From assembly GCA_002841335.1 (NCBI GenBank), contig PHEY01000001.1, positions 434,964-498,963 of the forward strand: a stretch of 64,000 bases of DNA. Reading direction: 5' to 3'. Positions 56,198-64,000 of this stretch are shown in pieces. Source of the stretch: Actinobacteria bacterium HGW-Actinobacteria-2. GTDB lineage: Bacteria > Actinomycetota > Actinomycetes > Propionibacteriales > Propionibacteriaceae. The translations under genes were made by a program, and so were the position numbers. The notes under the pieces are model-generated. The model was not told where the DNA came from and did no database searches. It saw nothing but the letters and a program-made list of their open reading frames with translations. Within the stretch, counting starts at the first letter, position 1. Every line of letters starts with the position of its first letter.

Positions 56198-58276
56198 TCA
56201 CGACGTAGCGGCGATGATCTGCCGCAGCGTCTTCTTCAAGTCGGCGACTTCGTCCCGCAGCCGGGCGGCCAACTCGAACTGGAGATCCGCTGCCGCGGTG
56301 TGCATCTGGTCGGTGAGTTCGCCGATCAGCGCGGTCAACTCGGCCGCAGGCAACTCCCCCAGGTCACGTCGACGCACGGTCGAGGCCGGCACCGGTGACG
56401 TAGGCCGACGACTCCCCCGGTTCACCAGTTCATCAGTGTCGGCATCCTCACGAGCCAACAGGTCGGTGAGGTCGGCGATCTTCTTCCGCAACGGCTGCGG
56501 ATCGAGGCCACGCTCGGTGTTGTACGCGACCTGCTTCTCTCGGCGACGGTTGGTCTCATCGATCGCGGCCGCCATCGAGGGCGTGATCTTGTCGGCGTAC
56601 ATGTGCACTTGCCCGGCGACATTTCGCGCAGCTCGACCGATGGTCTGAATCAGCGATCGCTCCGAGCGCAGGAAGCCCTCCTTGTCGGCGTCCAGGATCG
56701 AGACCAGGCTCACCTCGGGCAGGTCAAGACCCTCACGCAACAGGTTGATGCCCACCAGCACGTCGAACACCCCGAGGCGCAGTTCGCGTAGCAGTTCGAT
56801 CCGGCGCAGGGTGTCGACCTCGGAATGCAGATATCGGGTCCGCACTCCGTTCTCCATCAGGTAGTCAGTGAGGTCTTCGGCCATCTTCTTGGTGAGCGTG
56901 GTGACCAACACTCGCTCATTGATCGCAGCGCGGGCGGTGATCTCGGCCATCAGGTCGTCAATCTGTCCCTTGGTCGGCTTCAGCACGATCTCCGGATCGA
57001 CCAGCCCGGTGGGCCGGATCAGCTGTTCGACCACACCGTCGGCCTTGGCCATCTCGTACGGCCCCGGCGTCGCCGATAGGTAGACGGTCTGGCCGATCCG
57101 GTCGACGAACTCCTCCCAGCGCAACGGACGGTTGTCCATGGCCGACGGCAGCCGGAAACCATGCTCGACCAGGGTTCGCTTGCGGGACATGTCGCCCTCG
57201 TACATTCCCCCGATCTGCGGCACGGTCACGTGGGACTCGTCGATCACCAGCAGGAAGTCCTCGCTGAAGTAGTCCAGCAGACAGTTGGGAGCGGTGCCGG
57301 GGCCACGTCCGTCGATGTGGCGGGAGTAGTTCTCAATCCCCGAACAGGTACCGATCTGGCGCATCATCTCGATGTCGTAGCCGGTGCGCATGCGGAGTCG
57401 TTGGGCCTCCAGCAGCTTGCCCTCGGCCTCCAGGTCGGCCAGCCGCAGAGCCAGTTCCGCCTCGATGTCGGCGATCGCCCGCTCCATACGTTCCGGGCCG
57501 GCCACGTAGTGCGACGCCGGAAACACGTAGATCTCGGTGTCGTTGCTGAGCACCGCCCCGCTGACCGGATGCAGCGTCGACAACGCCTCGATCTCGTCGC
57601 CGAAGAACTCCACCCGCACGGCATGCTCCTCGTACATCGGGAAGACCTCGACGGTGTCGCCGCGAACCCGGAAGGTGCCGCGAGTTCCGGCCAGATCATT
57701 GCGGACGTACTGGATGTCGACCAGCCGCCGCAGCAGCGTGTCCCGGTCGGTCTCCTCCCCCACCCGAAGTCGAACCATCCGGTCCACATACTCCTGGGGC
57801 GTGCCCAGACCGTAGATGGCCGACACCGTGGCCACGACGATCACATCACGTCGGGTCAGCAATGAGTTGGTCGCCGAGTGACGCAGCCGTTCCACCTCCT
57901 CGTTCAGCGAGGAGTCCTTCTCGATGTAGGTGTCGGTCTGAGGCACGTACGCCTCGGGTTGGTAATAGTCGTAGTACGACACGAAGTACTCGACCGCATT
58001 GTCGGGGAAGAACTGCCGCAACTCGTTGGCGAACTGCGCCGCCAGGGTCTTGTTGGGTTGCATCACCAGCATCGGCCGCTGCACTCGCTCGGCCAGCCAG
58101 GCCACCGTGGCCGTCTTGCCCGTGCCGGTTGCGCCCAGCAGGACCACATTCTGTTCACCGGCGTTGATCCGTCGCTCGAGCTCCGCGATCGCCGCCGGCT
58201 GATCGCCGGCCGGCTCGAAATCAGCCACCATTGAGAACGGGGCTACTCGTCTTTGCACATCACTGGTCGGTCGCAC
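56198..58276 (-). CDS. uvrB: Excinuclease ABC subunit B
   Basis: 692-residue DNA helicase-like subunit that verifies damage and recruits UvrC. Walker [13 protein letters not shown], beta-hairpin region [26 protein letters not shown], helicase motifs [48 protein letters not shown] and QTIGRAARN, and the C-terminal UVR motif ([20 protein letters not shown]). The start is GTG 58276, 6 nt behind TAAGCT and leaderless. Confidence 0.98.
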   Translation of the reverse strand: MRPTSDVQRRVAPFSMVADFEPAGDQPAAIAELERRINAGEQNVVLLGATGTGKTATVAWLAERVQRPMLVMQPNKTLAAQFANELRQFFPDNAVEYFVSYYDYYQPEAYVPQTDTYIEKDSSLNEEVERLRHSATNSLLTRRDVIVVATVSAIYGLGTPQEYVDRMVRLRVGEETDRDTLLRRLVDIQYVRNDLAGTRGTFRVRGDTVEVFPMYEEHAVRVEFFGDEIEALSTLHPVSGAVLSNDTEIYVFPASHYVAGPERMERAIADIEAELALRLADLEAEGKLLEAQRLRMRTGYDIEMMRQIGTCSGIENYSRHIDGRGPGTAPNCLLDYFSEDFLLVIDESHVTVPQIGGMYEGDMSRKRTLVEHGFRLPSAMDNRPLRWEEFVDRIGQTVYLSATPGPYEMAKADGVVEQLIRPTGLVDPEIVLKPTKGQIDDLMAEITARAAINERVLVTTLTKKMAEDLTDYLMENGVRTRYLHSEVDTLRRIELLRELRLGVFDVLVGINLLREGLDLPEVSLVSILDADKEGFLRSERSLIQTIGRAARNVAGQVHMYADKITPSMAAAIDETNRRREKQVAYNTERGLDPQPLRKKIADLTDLLAREDADTDELVNRGSRRPTSPVPASTVRRRDLGELPAAELTALIGELTDQMHTAAADLQFELAARLRDEVADLKKTLRQIIAATS

Positions 58277-58282
58277 AACAAG

Positions 58283-58305
58283 AGCTTAGGTCGCGGCGCT
58301 GACAT
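58283..58305 (-). promoter_or_regulatory. uvrB promoter with RecA-NDp/PafBC-type motif
   Basis: Minus strand: ATGTCAGCG (58297-58305), 8 bp, TAAGCT (58283-58288), 6 bp, GTG 58276. The 9-mer matches 7 of 9 positions of TTGTCRGTG at the exact N8 spacing. Confidence 0.7.
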
Positions 58306-58322
58306 TTCCGTCCCACAGTGAA

Positions 58323-58357
58323 ATCGGGCCCTGCCGAGATCATCGACAGGGCCCGAT
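58323..58357 (-). terminator. Terminator of the 58373-60567 operon
   Basis: Perfect 11-bp arms ATCGGGCCCTG/CAGGGCCCGAT (58323-58333, 58347-58357) with a 13-nt loop, followed on the minus strand by a TTTCACTG tail. It isolates uvrB from upstream read-through. Confidence 0.8.
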
Positions 58358-58372
58358 CGGGTGTAGGAGTGG

Positions 58373-59353
58373 CTAGCCCTTGGCCTGACTCGTCAGCACC
58401 ACCGAGAGCATCTCGTTGATTGCGTTGAACGAGGTCTCCGGTGTCGATTCGGCGAACAGCACGGTCTGCGCCGTCACCACTCCATCGCTGGTACGGACGG
58501 CGATGAAGGTCTGTACGTAGGTCTGCGTGCTCGACCCACCTGAGGCGTCCACGAAGGTCGCCAAGCACTTCCCACCGGCCAGGTTGGCGGCGTTGACGTC
58601 GGTCTTCTCCGCCTTGCCGAACTGCGCGCCACTGACACTCTTGAGAATGCTGCGGTTGTAGCTGTCGCACAGTTGCACCGGGTTGGTCTTGGCATCGACC
58701 TGGTCGACCACCGTGATCAGGGCCGACTTGCTGTCGGTGACCTTGATCATGTTCGGGCTCTGCTTTTCGATCTGGAATCCTGAGGCGACTTGGAACTGCA
58801 CCCCGTGAGTCAGGTCGATCACATTGCCGTTCGGAGGCTGCGGCTGCTCGGTGGGCTGGCCCTGCTGCGTCGGCTGTTCAGTCGGTTGTTCAGTCGGCTG
58901 CTCAGTCGGCTGGGTCGGCTGGGTCGGCTGCGTGGGCGTCACCGGCGGAGTGGGCTGCGGGGTCTTGGCCATCAGCATCAGTCCCCCACCGATCAACACC
59001 AGTGCCACGACGGCGGCGATGACGATGATCAGCACCTTCGACGACGACGCCTTCCCGGCCGGAGCCGGCGGGTAGCCCGGAGCTTGTGGGTAACCCGGTG
59101 CCTGCGGCGGGTATCCCGGCTGCTGCGGGTAGCCGCTCGGCGGGAAGCCACCACCGACCGGGGGGCCGGGCGGTGCCGGAGGCTGCTGCGGCGGGGCTGC
59201 CGGAGGCTGCCCGGGACCCGCTGCGGCCGGCGGCTGGTAGGCCGGCGGCTGACCCTGCGGTGCAGCGTTCGGCGGCTGGTAGGACGGCGGCGGGAAGCCG
59301 GGGTTCGGCTGGCCGCCGGGCGGCGTGGGCCCGGTGGGCGGAATCTGGGTCAT
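58373..59353 (-). CDS. Proline-rich single-pass membrane protein of unknown function
   Basis: 326 residues. Residues 1-103 are a disordered Pro/Gly/Gln/Tyr-rich cytoplasmic tail; one helix spans about 107-129; residues 130-175 are a Pro-Thr-Gln repeat stalk (PTQPTEQ units); a ~150-residue C-terminal extracytoplasmic domain follows, with two Cys (LCDSYN and GKCLATF) that could pair. Such layouts are common in actinobacterial envelope proteins, but the domain is not one I can name. It overlaps the zinc-ribbon/PrsW-like gene upstream by 4 bp (ATGA). Confidence 0.75.
   Translation of the reverse strand: MTQIPPTGPTPPGGQPNPGFPPPSYQPPNAAPQGQPPAYQPPAAAGPGQPPAAPPQQPPAPPGPPVGGGFPPSGYPQQPGYPPQAPGYPQAPGYPPAPAGKASSSKVLIIVIAAVVALVLIGGGLMLMAKTPQPTPPVTPTQPTQPTQPTEQPTEQPTEQPTQQGQPTEQPQPPNGNVIDLTHGVQFQVASGFQIEKQSPNMIKVTDSKSALITVVDQVDAKTNPVQLCDSYNRSILKSVSGAQFGKAEKTDVNAANLAGGKCLATFVDASGGSSTQTYVQTFIAVRTSDGVVTAQTVLFAESTPETSFNAINEMLSVVLTSQAKG
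58870..58932. repeat. Short-unit repeat encoding the PTQ/PTEQ stalk
   Basis: Imperfect tandem 9- and 12-bp units (variants of GTCGGCTGTTCA on the plus strand) encode the Pro-Thr-Gln stalk of the 58373 gene product. Likely length-variable between strains. Confidence 0.7.
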
Positions 59354-60567
59354 TTCTCACCCTCCTGGCTCGGTTCGGTCGCCGCCGCCTCTTCGTCAGC
59401 GGTCGGTGGTGGTGACGACTGCAGAGCGACCGCAACCTTCGCCCGGCCCCGCGTTGACTGGCCACAAGCGCTGCAGAAGGCGGAGCTGGGCAGCAACGGC
59501 ATCTCACATCGCCCGCAGAAGCCCATCTCGTCGCCTTGATCGGGATCCTCGGCCCGCGACGCCGACTCCAACGCGCCTTCCAACAATGCCGCCTGCAGCA
59601 CCGTACGTACCCGCAGAATCAGCAGGCCGAGGACGACCAGGCCCCAGACGACCTGCAGCACCAGCGACAGGCTGGGCGTGCCGACGAAGCCGAGCAGGTA
59701 CACCCCACCGCTGAACAGCACGTTGGCCGCCATCGCCATCAGCAGTGCGCCGAAGTAGCGTCCGGAGAAACCGTCGTAGCCCTTGCCGAGGCCGGAGAAC
59801 TCGGCCACCGCCAATCCGGTCGCGGTGCCCATCACCAGCGGCTTGATGAAGCCCTCCAGGAACACCAGGGACGCCAGTTGAGCCGGCTGGCCGGCAACCA
59901 CGACGGTGGTGAGCAGGTCCCAGTGCCGTACCAGAGTGTCGAAGCTGGCATAAGCCACGCCGCTGACCACACCGAAGGTGAGACCGTCCATCAGATCGTC
60001 GAAAGCCGGACGGCTGGCCAGCACGAGCGGGCCGATCTGGCGGATCAACTCACCGACCACCGGAACAGCCACCGCCGCGATCAGGAAGCCCAACAGGCTC
60101 GGCGTTGCCACCGGCATGCCATCGGTCCCACCGATGGTCGGATTGAACGGCATCCATCCGGCCGACACCCAGCTGAACAACGCCGCGAGGAGGCCGGTGA
60201 GCAGGAAGGCGAGACCGGTCACCAACACCGGCGCGTCCTCCCACAGGTTCACGTCGTACAGATAGGTGATGTAGACCACCGGGATCGCGAAGGCCGCGAT
60301 CAGCACGGCAATCGGCATCCAACCGAGCACCGCGGCCAACAGGGCAGCCACCAAGGTGATGGTCAGCGCCGTCCGATAGGTCTGGGGATGCCGGCCGGCC
60401 TCCCGGGGCATGATCGAGGAGATCAGCGCGAAGGATGCGACCGGTTCGTTGGGCGCCAGGGCGAACCGACGGTTCGCCTTTTCGGTACCGGGCACGAGAT
60501 CTTGGCCACAGCGGTGACAGAAGTGGGCTACTTCAGGGACCGCGGAGTGGCAGCGTGGACAATCCAT
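59350..60567 (-). CDS. PrsW-like multi-pass membrane protein flanked by two zinc ribbons
   Basis: 405 residues. An N-terminal zinc ribbon (CPRC at 3-6, CHRC at 17-20), about eight membrane helices (70-330), and a C-terminal zinc ribbon (CGRC 351-354, CSAC 365-368). The membrane core resembles PrsW (CPBP-related intramembrane protease) in PVVGELIRQIGP (about 169-180) and DGLTFGVVSGVAYASFDTL (194-212). However, the expected EExxK reads GELIR, and the second catalytic-type Glu is Asp210, so proteolysis is doubtful. The ATG at 60567 has GGAGG 5 nt upstream. Coupled to the proline-rich protein gene. Confidence 0.7.
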   Translation of the reverse strand: MDCPRCHSAVPEVAHFCHRCGQDLVPGTEKANRRFALAPNEPVASFALISSIMPREAGRHPQTYRTALTITLVAALLAAVLGWMPIAVLIAAFAIPVVYITYLYDVNLWEDAPVLVTGLAFLLTGLLAALFSWVSAGWMPFNPTIGGTDGMPVATPSLLGFLIAAVAVPVVGELIRQIGPLVLASRPAFDDLMDGLTFGVVSGVAYASFDTLVRHWDLLTTVVVAGQPAQLASLVFLEGFIKPLVMGTATGLAVAEFSGLGKGYDGFSGRYFGALLMAMAANVLFSGGVYLLGFVGTPSLSLVLQVVWGLVVLGLLILRVRTVLQAALLEGALESASRAEDPDQGDEMGFCGRCEMPLLPSSAFCSACGQSTRGRAKVAVALQSSPPPTADEEAAATEPSQEGEK

Positions 60568-60636
60568 GTATGCCTCCTGCATTGGTTGGGCTCAGCATAG
60601 GACCGTCGCTCACTCAAGCCGAGGCGATAAAATTCC

Positions 60637-61245
60637 TCAGTCGCCCGGCGTGTCAGAACCAGTGAGCTCGGCCCAGACCCGGTCGACCTGCGCACGCAGT
60701 TCGGACAGGCTCCCGCCATTCTCGATCACGATGTCGGCGTGCGCCAGACGGACGTCGCGGGCTGCCTGCGCCGAAACCCGGGCCTGCGCCTCCTCCCGGG
60801 AGTAGCCATCGCGCTTGCCCAGGCGGGCCAGCTGGATTTCGGGATCGACATCGACCACGACGACCATCTCGAAGTTGTCGGCCAAACCCGCCTCCACCAG
60901 AAGCGGGATCACCTGCACCACGATCGCTCCTGGCGGCGCGGCCTCGCTGAGAGCGGCCGCCCGCGCTCGGACGGCCGGATGGATGATGGCCTCCAGCGCG
61001 GCGCGGCCCTTGGGATCAGCGAACACCACCCGTCCCAGCGCCGCCCGGTCCAGCGAGCCGTCCGGTGCCAGTATTGCCGGCCCGAACCTGTCCACGACGG
61101 CGGCCAGGCCGGGAGTCCCCGGGGCCACCACTTCGCGGGCAAGCACGTCGGAGTCGATGATCACCGCACCGAGCTCGGCGAAACGCTGCGCCACGACGGA
61201 CTTGCCCGAGGCGATGCCGCCGGTCAGTCCGATCTGCCTCACCAT
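60637..61245 (-). CDS. coaE: Dephospho-CoA kinase
   Basis: Last step of coenzyme A synthesis. 202 residues: P-loop GLTGGIASGKSVVAQRF, DSDVLAREVV, IIHPAVR and VIPLLVEAGL. Unlike mycobacterial CoaE there is no fused C-terminal GrpB-like domain. Start ATG 61245 overlaps the upstream gene by 7 bp. Near rpsA, as in other actinobacteria. Confidence 0.96.
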   Translation of the reverse strand: MVRQIGLTGGIASGKSVVAQRFAELGAVIIDSDVLAREVVAPGTPGLAAVVDRFGPAILAPDGSLDRAALGRVVFADPKGRAALEAIIHPAVRARAAALSEAAPPGAIVVQVIPLLVEAGLADNFEMVVVVDVDPEIQLARLGKRDGYSREEAQARVSAQAARDVRLAHADIVIENGGSLSELRAQVDRVWAELTGSDTPGD

Positions 61246-61958
61246 GGCCAGGAGTCTCTCAGATCGGCGGCCAACTGGGTGGCCTGATCACTGATCATCG
61301 AGTTCTCACCGGCGGTGAGGATCTGCTGGATGAACAGGACCCGGCTGTCGTCGTCGGCGACCAACACTTCGGCAAGTTGGCGTGCCTTGACTCCCTTGTA
61401 CTTCCCCGTCCCGCTCACCGAGACCCGGGTGTAGGCGGGACGCACACTTTGCCGAGGTTTCGACAACGTGCCGGTGAACTCGGCATCGCTGCGCGCCAGC
61501 GCCACCCGCAACTCTGTCTCGGCATCCGAAGTCGCATCGACCACAGACAGCAGGATCCGGTTCCGCCCCGTCGTGAGCAAGGCCTCGGTGTCGGTGTCGG
61601 CCTCCGCCGTCCAACCCTCGGGCAGTGCGATGTCGCCGCCGATGGCGAGGACGTCACCACTGGGGTCTTCGTACTGCCCGGGGTCGTACTCGCTCCCGTC
61701 GATGGTTTGGTCGCTTGAGGCCGAGTTGTTGAACATCCCGTATCCGACGACCGAGACCACGCCGATGCCGATCACTCCTGCCAACAGGGATCGGCGCGAC
61801 CCCTGCGGCGCACTCGGCTGATAGGCCCCACTGCCCTGATAGGAGCGGATGATCGGCGTCGGCGGAGGCGGATTCTCCCAGCCGCTGGCGCGAGCCTGGC
61901 GCTCGGCTTCCTCCGGGCGAGGGTAGTTCTCATAGCCGGTAGGGATCTGCGGCTCCAC
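61239..61958 (-). CDS. Membrane-anchored protein of unknown function
   Basis: 239 residues. Cytoplasmic Pro-rich N-terminus (about 1-55), one helix (about 57-76) and an extracytoplasmic C-terminal domain of about 140 residues (DIALPEGWTAEADTDTEALLTTGRNRILLSVVDA...). I recognise no family. The start is GTG 61958 with GAGGAG upstream; an overlapping ATG is in another frame. Its end overlaps coaE, so the two are coupled. Its layout echoes the 58373 protein, but the sequences differ. Confidence 0.75.
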   Translation of the reverse strand: MEPQIPTGYENYPRPEEAERQARASGWENPPPPTPIIRSYQGSGAYQPSAPQGSRRSLLAGVIGIGVVSVVGYGMFNNSASSDQTIDGSEYDPGQYEDPSGDVLAIGGDIALPEGWTAEADTDTEALLTTGRNRILLSVVDATSDAETELRVALARSDAEFTGTLSKPRQSVRPAYTRVSVSGTGKYKGVKARQLAEVLVADDDSRVLFIQQILTAGENSMISDQATQLAADLRDSWPW

Positions 61959-62032
61959 ATGGACTCCTCAGCTGGGGGCGGCTCCATCATGCCAGCCGAA
62001 ACAAGAACGCAGTACTCCGGCACGAAAGACAG

Positions 62033-62064
62033 CGACGCCCCACCGCTGGTGCGGTGGGGCGTCG
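62033..62064 (-). terminator. rpsA terminator
   Basis: Perfect 14-bp stem (62033-62046 with 62051-62064) and the tetraloop TGGT, 15 bp past the rpsA stop on the minus strand, followed by CTGTCTTTCG. Confidence 0.85.
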
Positions 62065-62078
62065 TCGTCAGAAGGTGA

Positions 62079-63533
62079 TCAGCGACCGCCGGTGAGCTTC
62101 TCCCGCAGAGCCTGCAGGGCCTCGTCAGAGGCGAGCGAGCCTTCGGGGGCCTCGTCGACCGAGCCGGCGGAGTAAGCCGCCGTGCTGGCCTCGGTGACCG
62201 CAGCCTGCACGTCGGCAGCCTCGGCCTCCTCGACCTGCTTCTTGTGAGCGAGCCAGCGGGCCTGAGCCTCGGCGTACTGCTGCTCCCAAGCGCGCTGCTG
62301 CTCCTCGTAGCCGGGCTTCCACTCCTGGGTTTCGGGATCGAAGCCCTCGGGGTAGATGTAGTTGCCCTGCTCGTCGTAGGACGCGGTCATGCCGTACAGC
62401 GACGGATCGAAATCGTCCGCAGCGACGTCGACACCCTCGTTGGCCTGCTTGAGGCTCAGCGAGATGCGACGACGCTCCAGGTCGATGTCGATGATCTTGA
62501 CCATGACATCGTCGTTGACGGTGACGACCTGCTCGGGAATCTCCACGTGACGCTCGGCAAGCTCCGAGACGTGCACCAGGCCCTCGATGCCCTCTTCGAC
62601 GCGGACGAACGCACCGAACGGCACCAGCTTGGTGACCTTGCCCGGAACGATCTGACCGATCTGGTGGGTACGAGCGAAGGTCTGCCACGGGTCTTCCTGG
62701 GTCGCCTTCAGCGACAGGGAGACGCGCTCGCGATCCATGTCGACATCCAGCACCTCGACGGTGACCTCATCGCCAACCTCGACAACCTCGGACGGGTGAT
62801 CGATGTGCTTCCAGCTCAGCTCGGAGACGTGCACCAGGCCGTCCACCCCGCCCAGATCGACGAACGCGCCGAAGTTGACGATGGAGGAGACCACACCCTT
62901 GCGGATCTGGCCCTTGGTGAGCTGGTTGAGGAAGGTGTGACGCACCTCCGACTGGGTCTGCTCCAGCCACGCCCGGCGAGACAGCACCACGTTGTTGCGG
63001 TTCTTGTCCAACTCGATGATCTTGGCCTCGAGCTCGGCGCCGACGTACGGCTGCAGGTCGCGCACCCGGCGCATCTCCACCAGGGAAGCCGGCAGGAAGC
63101 CGCGCAGGCCGATGTCGATGATCAGACCGCCCTTGACGACCTCGATCACGCGGCCGCTGACCACGCCGTCCTCTTCCTTGACCTTCTCGATCTGGCCCCA
63201 GGCCCGTTCGTACTGAGCGCGCTTCTTGCTCAGGATCAGCCGGCCTTCTTTGTCTTCCTTCTGCTGAACCAGGGCCTCGACCTCATCACCGACAGAGACC
63301 ACCTCGAAGGGGTCAACGTCGTGCTTGATGGAGAGTTCCTTGGAAGGAATGACACCTTCAGTCTTGTAACCGATGTCGAGCAGGACTTCGTCCCGATCGA
63401 CCTTGACGACGGTGCCGGTGACGATGTCGCCGTCATTGAAGTACTTGATGGTCGCGTCGACTGCTTCAAGGAAAGCTTCCGGCGATGCGAAATCGTCGAC
63501 CGCGACGCTGAGCGCCTCGTTGGTTGAGGTCAT
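62079..63533 (-). CDS. rpsA: 30S ribosomal protein S1
   Basis: 484 residues with four S1 RNA-binding repeats: about 37-105 (GDIVTGTVVKVDRDEVLLDIGYKTEG), 125-190 (GVVSGRVIEVVKGGLIIDIGLRGFLP), 210-280 (GVVSSIVNFGAFVDLGGVDGLVHVSELSW) and 295-365 (PGKVTKLVPFGAFVRVEEGIEGLVHVSEL). An acidic, Gln/Ala-rich C-terminal tail follows. Four repeats is the actinobacterial norm against six in E. coli. Long leader of about 140 nt from the promoter at 63683-63712. Confidence 0.98.
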   Translation of the reverse strand: MTSTNEALSVAVDDFASPEAFLEAVDATIKYFNDGDIVTGTVVKVDRDEVLLDIGYKTEGVIPSKELSIKHDVDPFEVVSVGDEVEALVQQKEDKEGRLILSKKRAQYERAWGQIEKVKEEDGVVSGRVIEVVKGGLIIDIGLRGFLPASLVEMRRVRDLQPYVGAELEAKIIELDKNRNNVVLSRRAWLEQTQSEVRHTFLNQLTKGQIRKGVVSSIVNFGAFVDLGGVDGLVHVSELSWKHIDHPSEVVEVGDEVTVEVLDVDMDRERVSLSLKATQEDPWQTFARTHQIGQIVPGKVTKLVPFGAFVRVEEGIEGLVHVSELAERHVEIPEQVVTVNDDVMVKIIDIDLERRRISLSLKQANEGVDVAADDFDPSLYGMTASYDEQGNYIYPEGFDPETQEWKPGYEEQQRAWEQQYAEAQARWLAHKKQVEEAEAADVQAAVTEASTAAYSAGSVDEAPEGSLASDEALQALREKLTGGR

Positions 63534-63682
63534 GTAGTAGGGCTCCGATGAGTTGGATGTATTTAGGTGGCCGCACCCCGGCCCCGCTTCGATTGGATGG
63601 GCCAGGCTGCCCTGGAACGGTCCGCACGAAACAGCCCTGACCCACTAGGTCTGAGGTCCGGGCGGACGGAGTGCAGCCGCCA

Positions 63683-63712
63683 GCCTATCGACCCTCGCGC
63701 GGCAGGGTCAAT
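63683..63712 (-). promoter_or_regulatory. rpsA promoter
   Basis: Minus strand -35 TTGACC (63707-63712), 18-bp spacer, -10 TAGGCT (63683-63688), the best sigma-A-type promoter in the window. It leaves a leader of roughly 140 nt (63534 to about 63676), room for S1 autoregulation. Confidence 0.75.
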
Positions 63713-63732
63713 CTGACTCCCACTCGGGGGGT

Positions 63733-63738
63733 TAGGCT
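63733..63738 (+). promoter_or_regulatory. -10 element of the 63768 gene
   Basis: TAGGCT on the plus strand, identical to the rpsA -10 on the other strand, 30 bp before the ATG and leaving a short leader with AAAGGAGG. Confidence 0.5.
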
Positions 63739-63767
63739 AATGCCCGAGGCCAAAGGAGGACCTGACC

Positions 63768-64000
63768 ATGAGCGGTACCGCCATTATCCACGACGCGACT
63801 CTGACCCCCACCAAGCTCGAGTTGCTGGCGACCTGGTTGCCTGAGCAGCCGTGGTTCAACGGGGACGCTGCCGACCTCGAACGCGTTGCCGCCTACCGCT
63901 TCGTCGACCCTGACGGCGAGGTCGGGATCGAGACGATTCTGGTCCGTTCCGGCGGGGTCACCTACCAGGTGCCGCTCACCTACCGTGCCGAGCCACTCGC
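63768..64000 (+). CDS. Maltokinase N-terminal cap-like protein, 5' fragment (runs off the right edge)
   Basis: The first 77 codons: ATG at 63768 with AAAGGAGG 8 nt upstream. The peptide reads MSGTAIIHDATLTPTKLELLATWLPEQPWF and continues RVAAYRFVDPDGEVGIETILV...VPLTYRAEPL. This matches the small cap domain found at the N-terminus of mycobacterial-type maltokinase (Pep2) and as stand-alone proteins in actinobacteria. Whether a kinase domain follows lies outside the window. Confidence 0.65.
   Translation, partial: MSGTAIIHDATLTPTKLELLATWLPEQPWFNGDAADLERVAAYRFVDPDGEVGIETILVRSGGVTYQVPLTYRAEPL

Overview
The window is a GC-rich, densely coded stretch of an actinobacterial chromosome. RbpA with an N-terminal AIRGSRVGAGP segment and a Cys/His ribbon, WhiA next to the YvcK and RapZ homologues, an InhA-type FabI behind FabG, a SufR-led suf operon and many GTG starts all point to Actinomycetota. 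The RbpA form is one I associate with Propionibacteriales (Propionibacteriaceae or Nocardioidaceae); this assignment is an inference. No rRNA, tRNA, CRISPR array, insertion sequence or prophage was seen, so the region is essentially core chromosome with a few accessory pockets.

Layout. 1-3.9 kb (minus): dxr, a site-2 protease, ispG and the start of a GNAT gene, joining the MEP isoprenoid pathway to intramembrane proteolysis. 3.9-7.3 kb: a LOG-family protein, an HdeD-like membrane protein and an ABC-F protein. 7.4-12.8 kb (minus): rpsB-tsf, then pyrH-frr-cdsA-rlmN, covering translation, nucleotide and lipid precursors. 13-16.5 kb: a tandem-M23 peptidase, xerC, def and a SpoU methyltransferase. 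16.5-20 kb: an accessory pocket with an 823-residue STAND/TPR regulator facing a two-gene cassette of unknown function. 20-24.3 kb (minus): an SPFH/NfeD pair, an ABC ATPase, fabG-fabI. 24.4-29 kb: a META-domain lipoprotein with an RlmA-type methyltransferase, an M20 amidohydrolase and a second ABC-F protein. 29-36.8 kb (minus): an SPFH gene with a ribbon-helix-helix gene, then sufR-B-D-Rieske-C-S-U-T. 37-41.7 kb (plus): a membrane pyrophosphatase with a lipobox, a GT-B-like glycosyltransferase and pgl. 41.8-50.6 kb (minus): rbpA, secG, tpiA-pgk-gap, whiA-yvcK-rapZ and uvrC. 50.9-58.3 kb: a Tat-type Rieske protein, uvrA, an MDMPI-family protein, terC and uvrB. 58.4-64 kb: a proline-rich membrane protein, a PrsW-like zinc-ribbon membrane protein, coaE with a membrane-anchored protein, rpsA, and the start of a maltokinase-cap-like gene.

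Two regulatory themes come from reading the DNA itself. First, uvrA, uvrB and uvrC, at three separate loci, each carry a TGTC-centred 9-mer exactly 8 bp upstream of a TANNNT -10 element. This is the architecture of the mycobacterial RecA-independent (PafBC-type) DNA-damage promoter. Second, at least nine genes have a TANNNT hexamer 6-7 nt before the start codon and no Shine-Dalgarno, so leaderless transcripts look common; this also moves the uvrA start to a GTG three codons inside the longer frame. Other points of interest are the STAND/cassette pocket with GTTCG-repeat DNA, the SPFH-RHH pair with an AT-rich palindrome, the lipobox on the pyrophosphatase, and a 58-bp imperfect palindrome at 26.0 kb.
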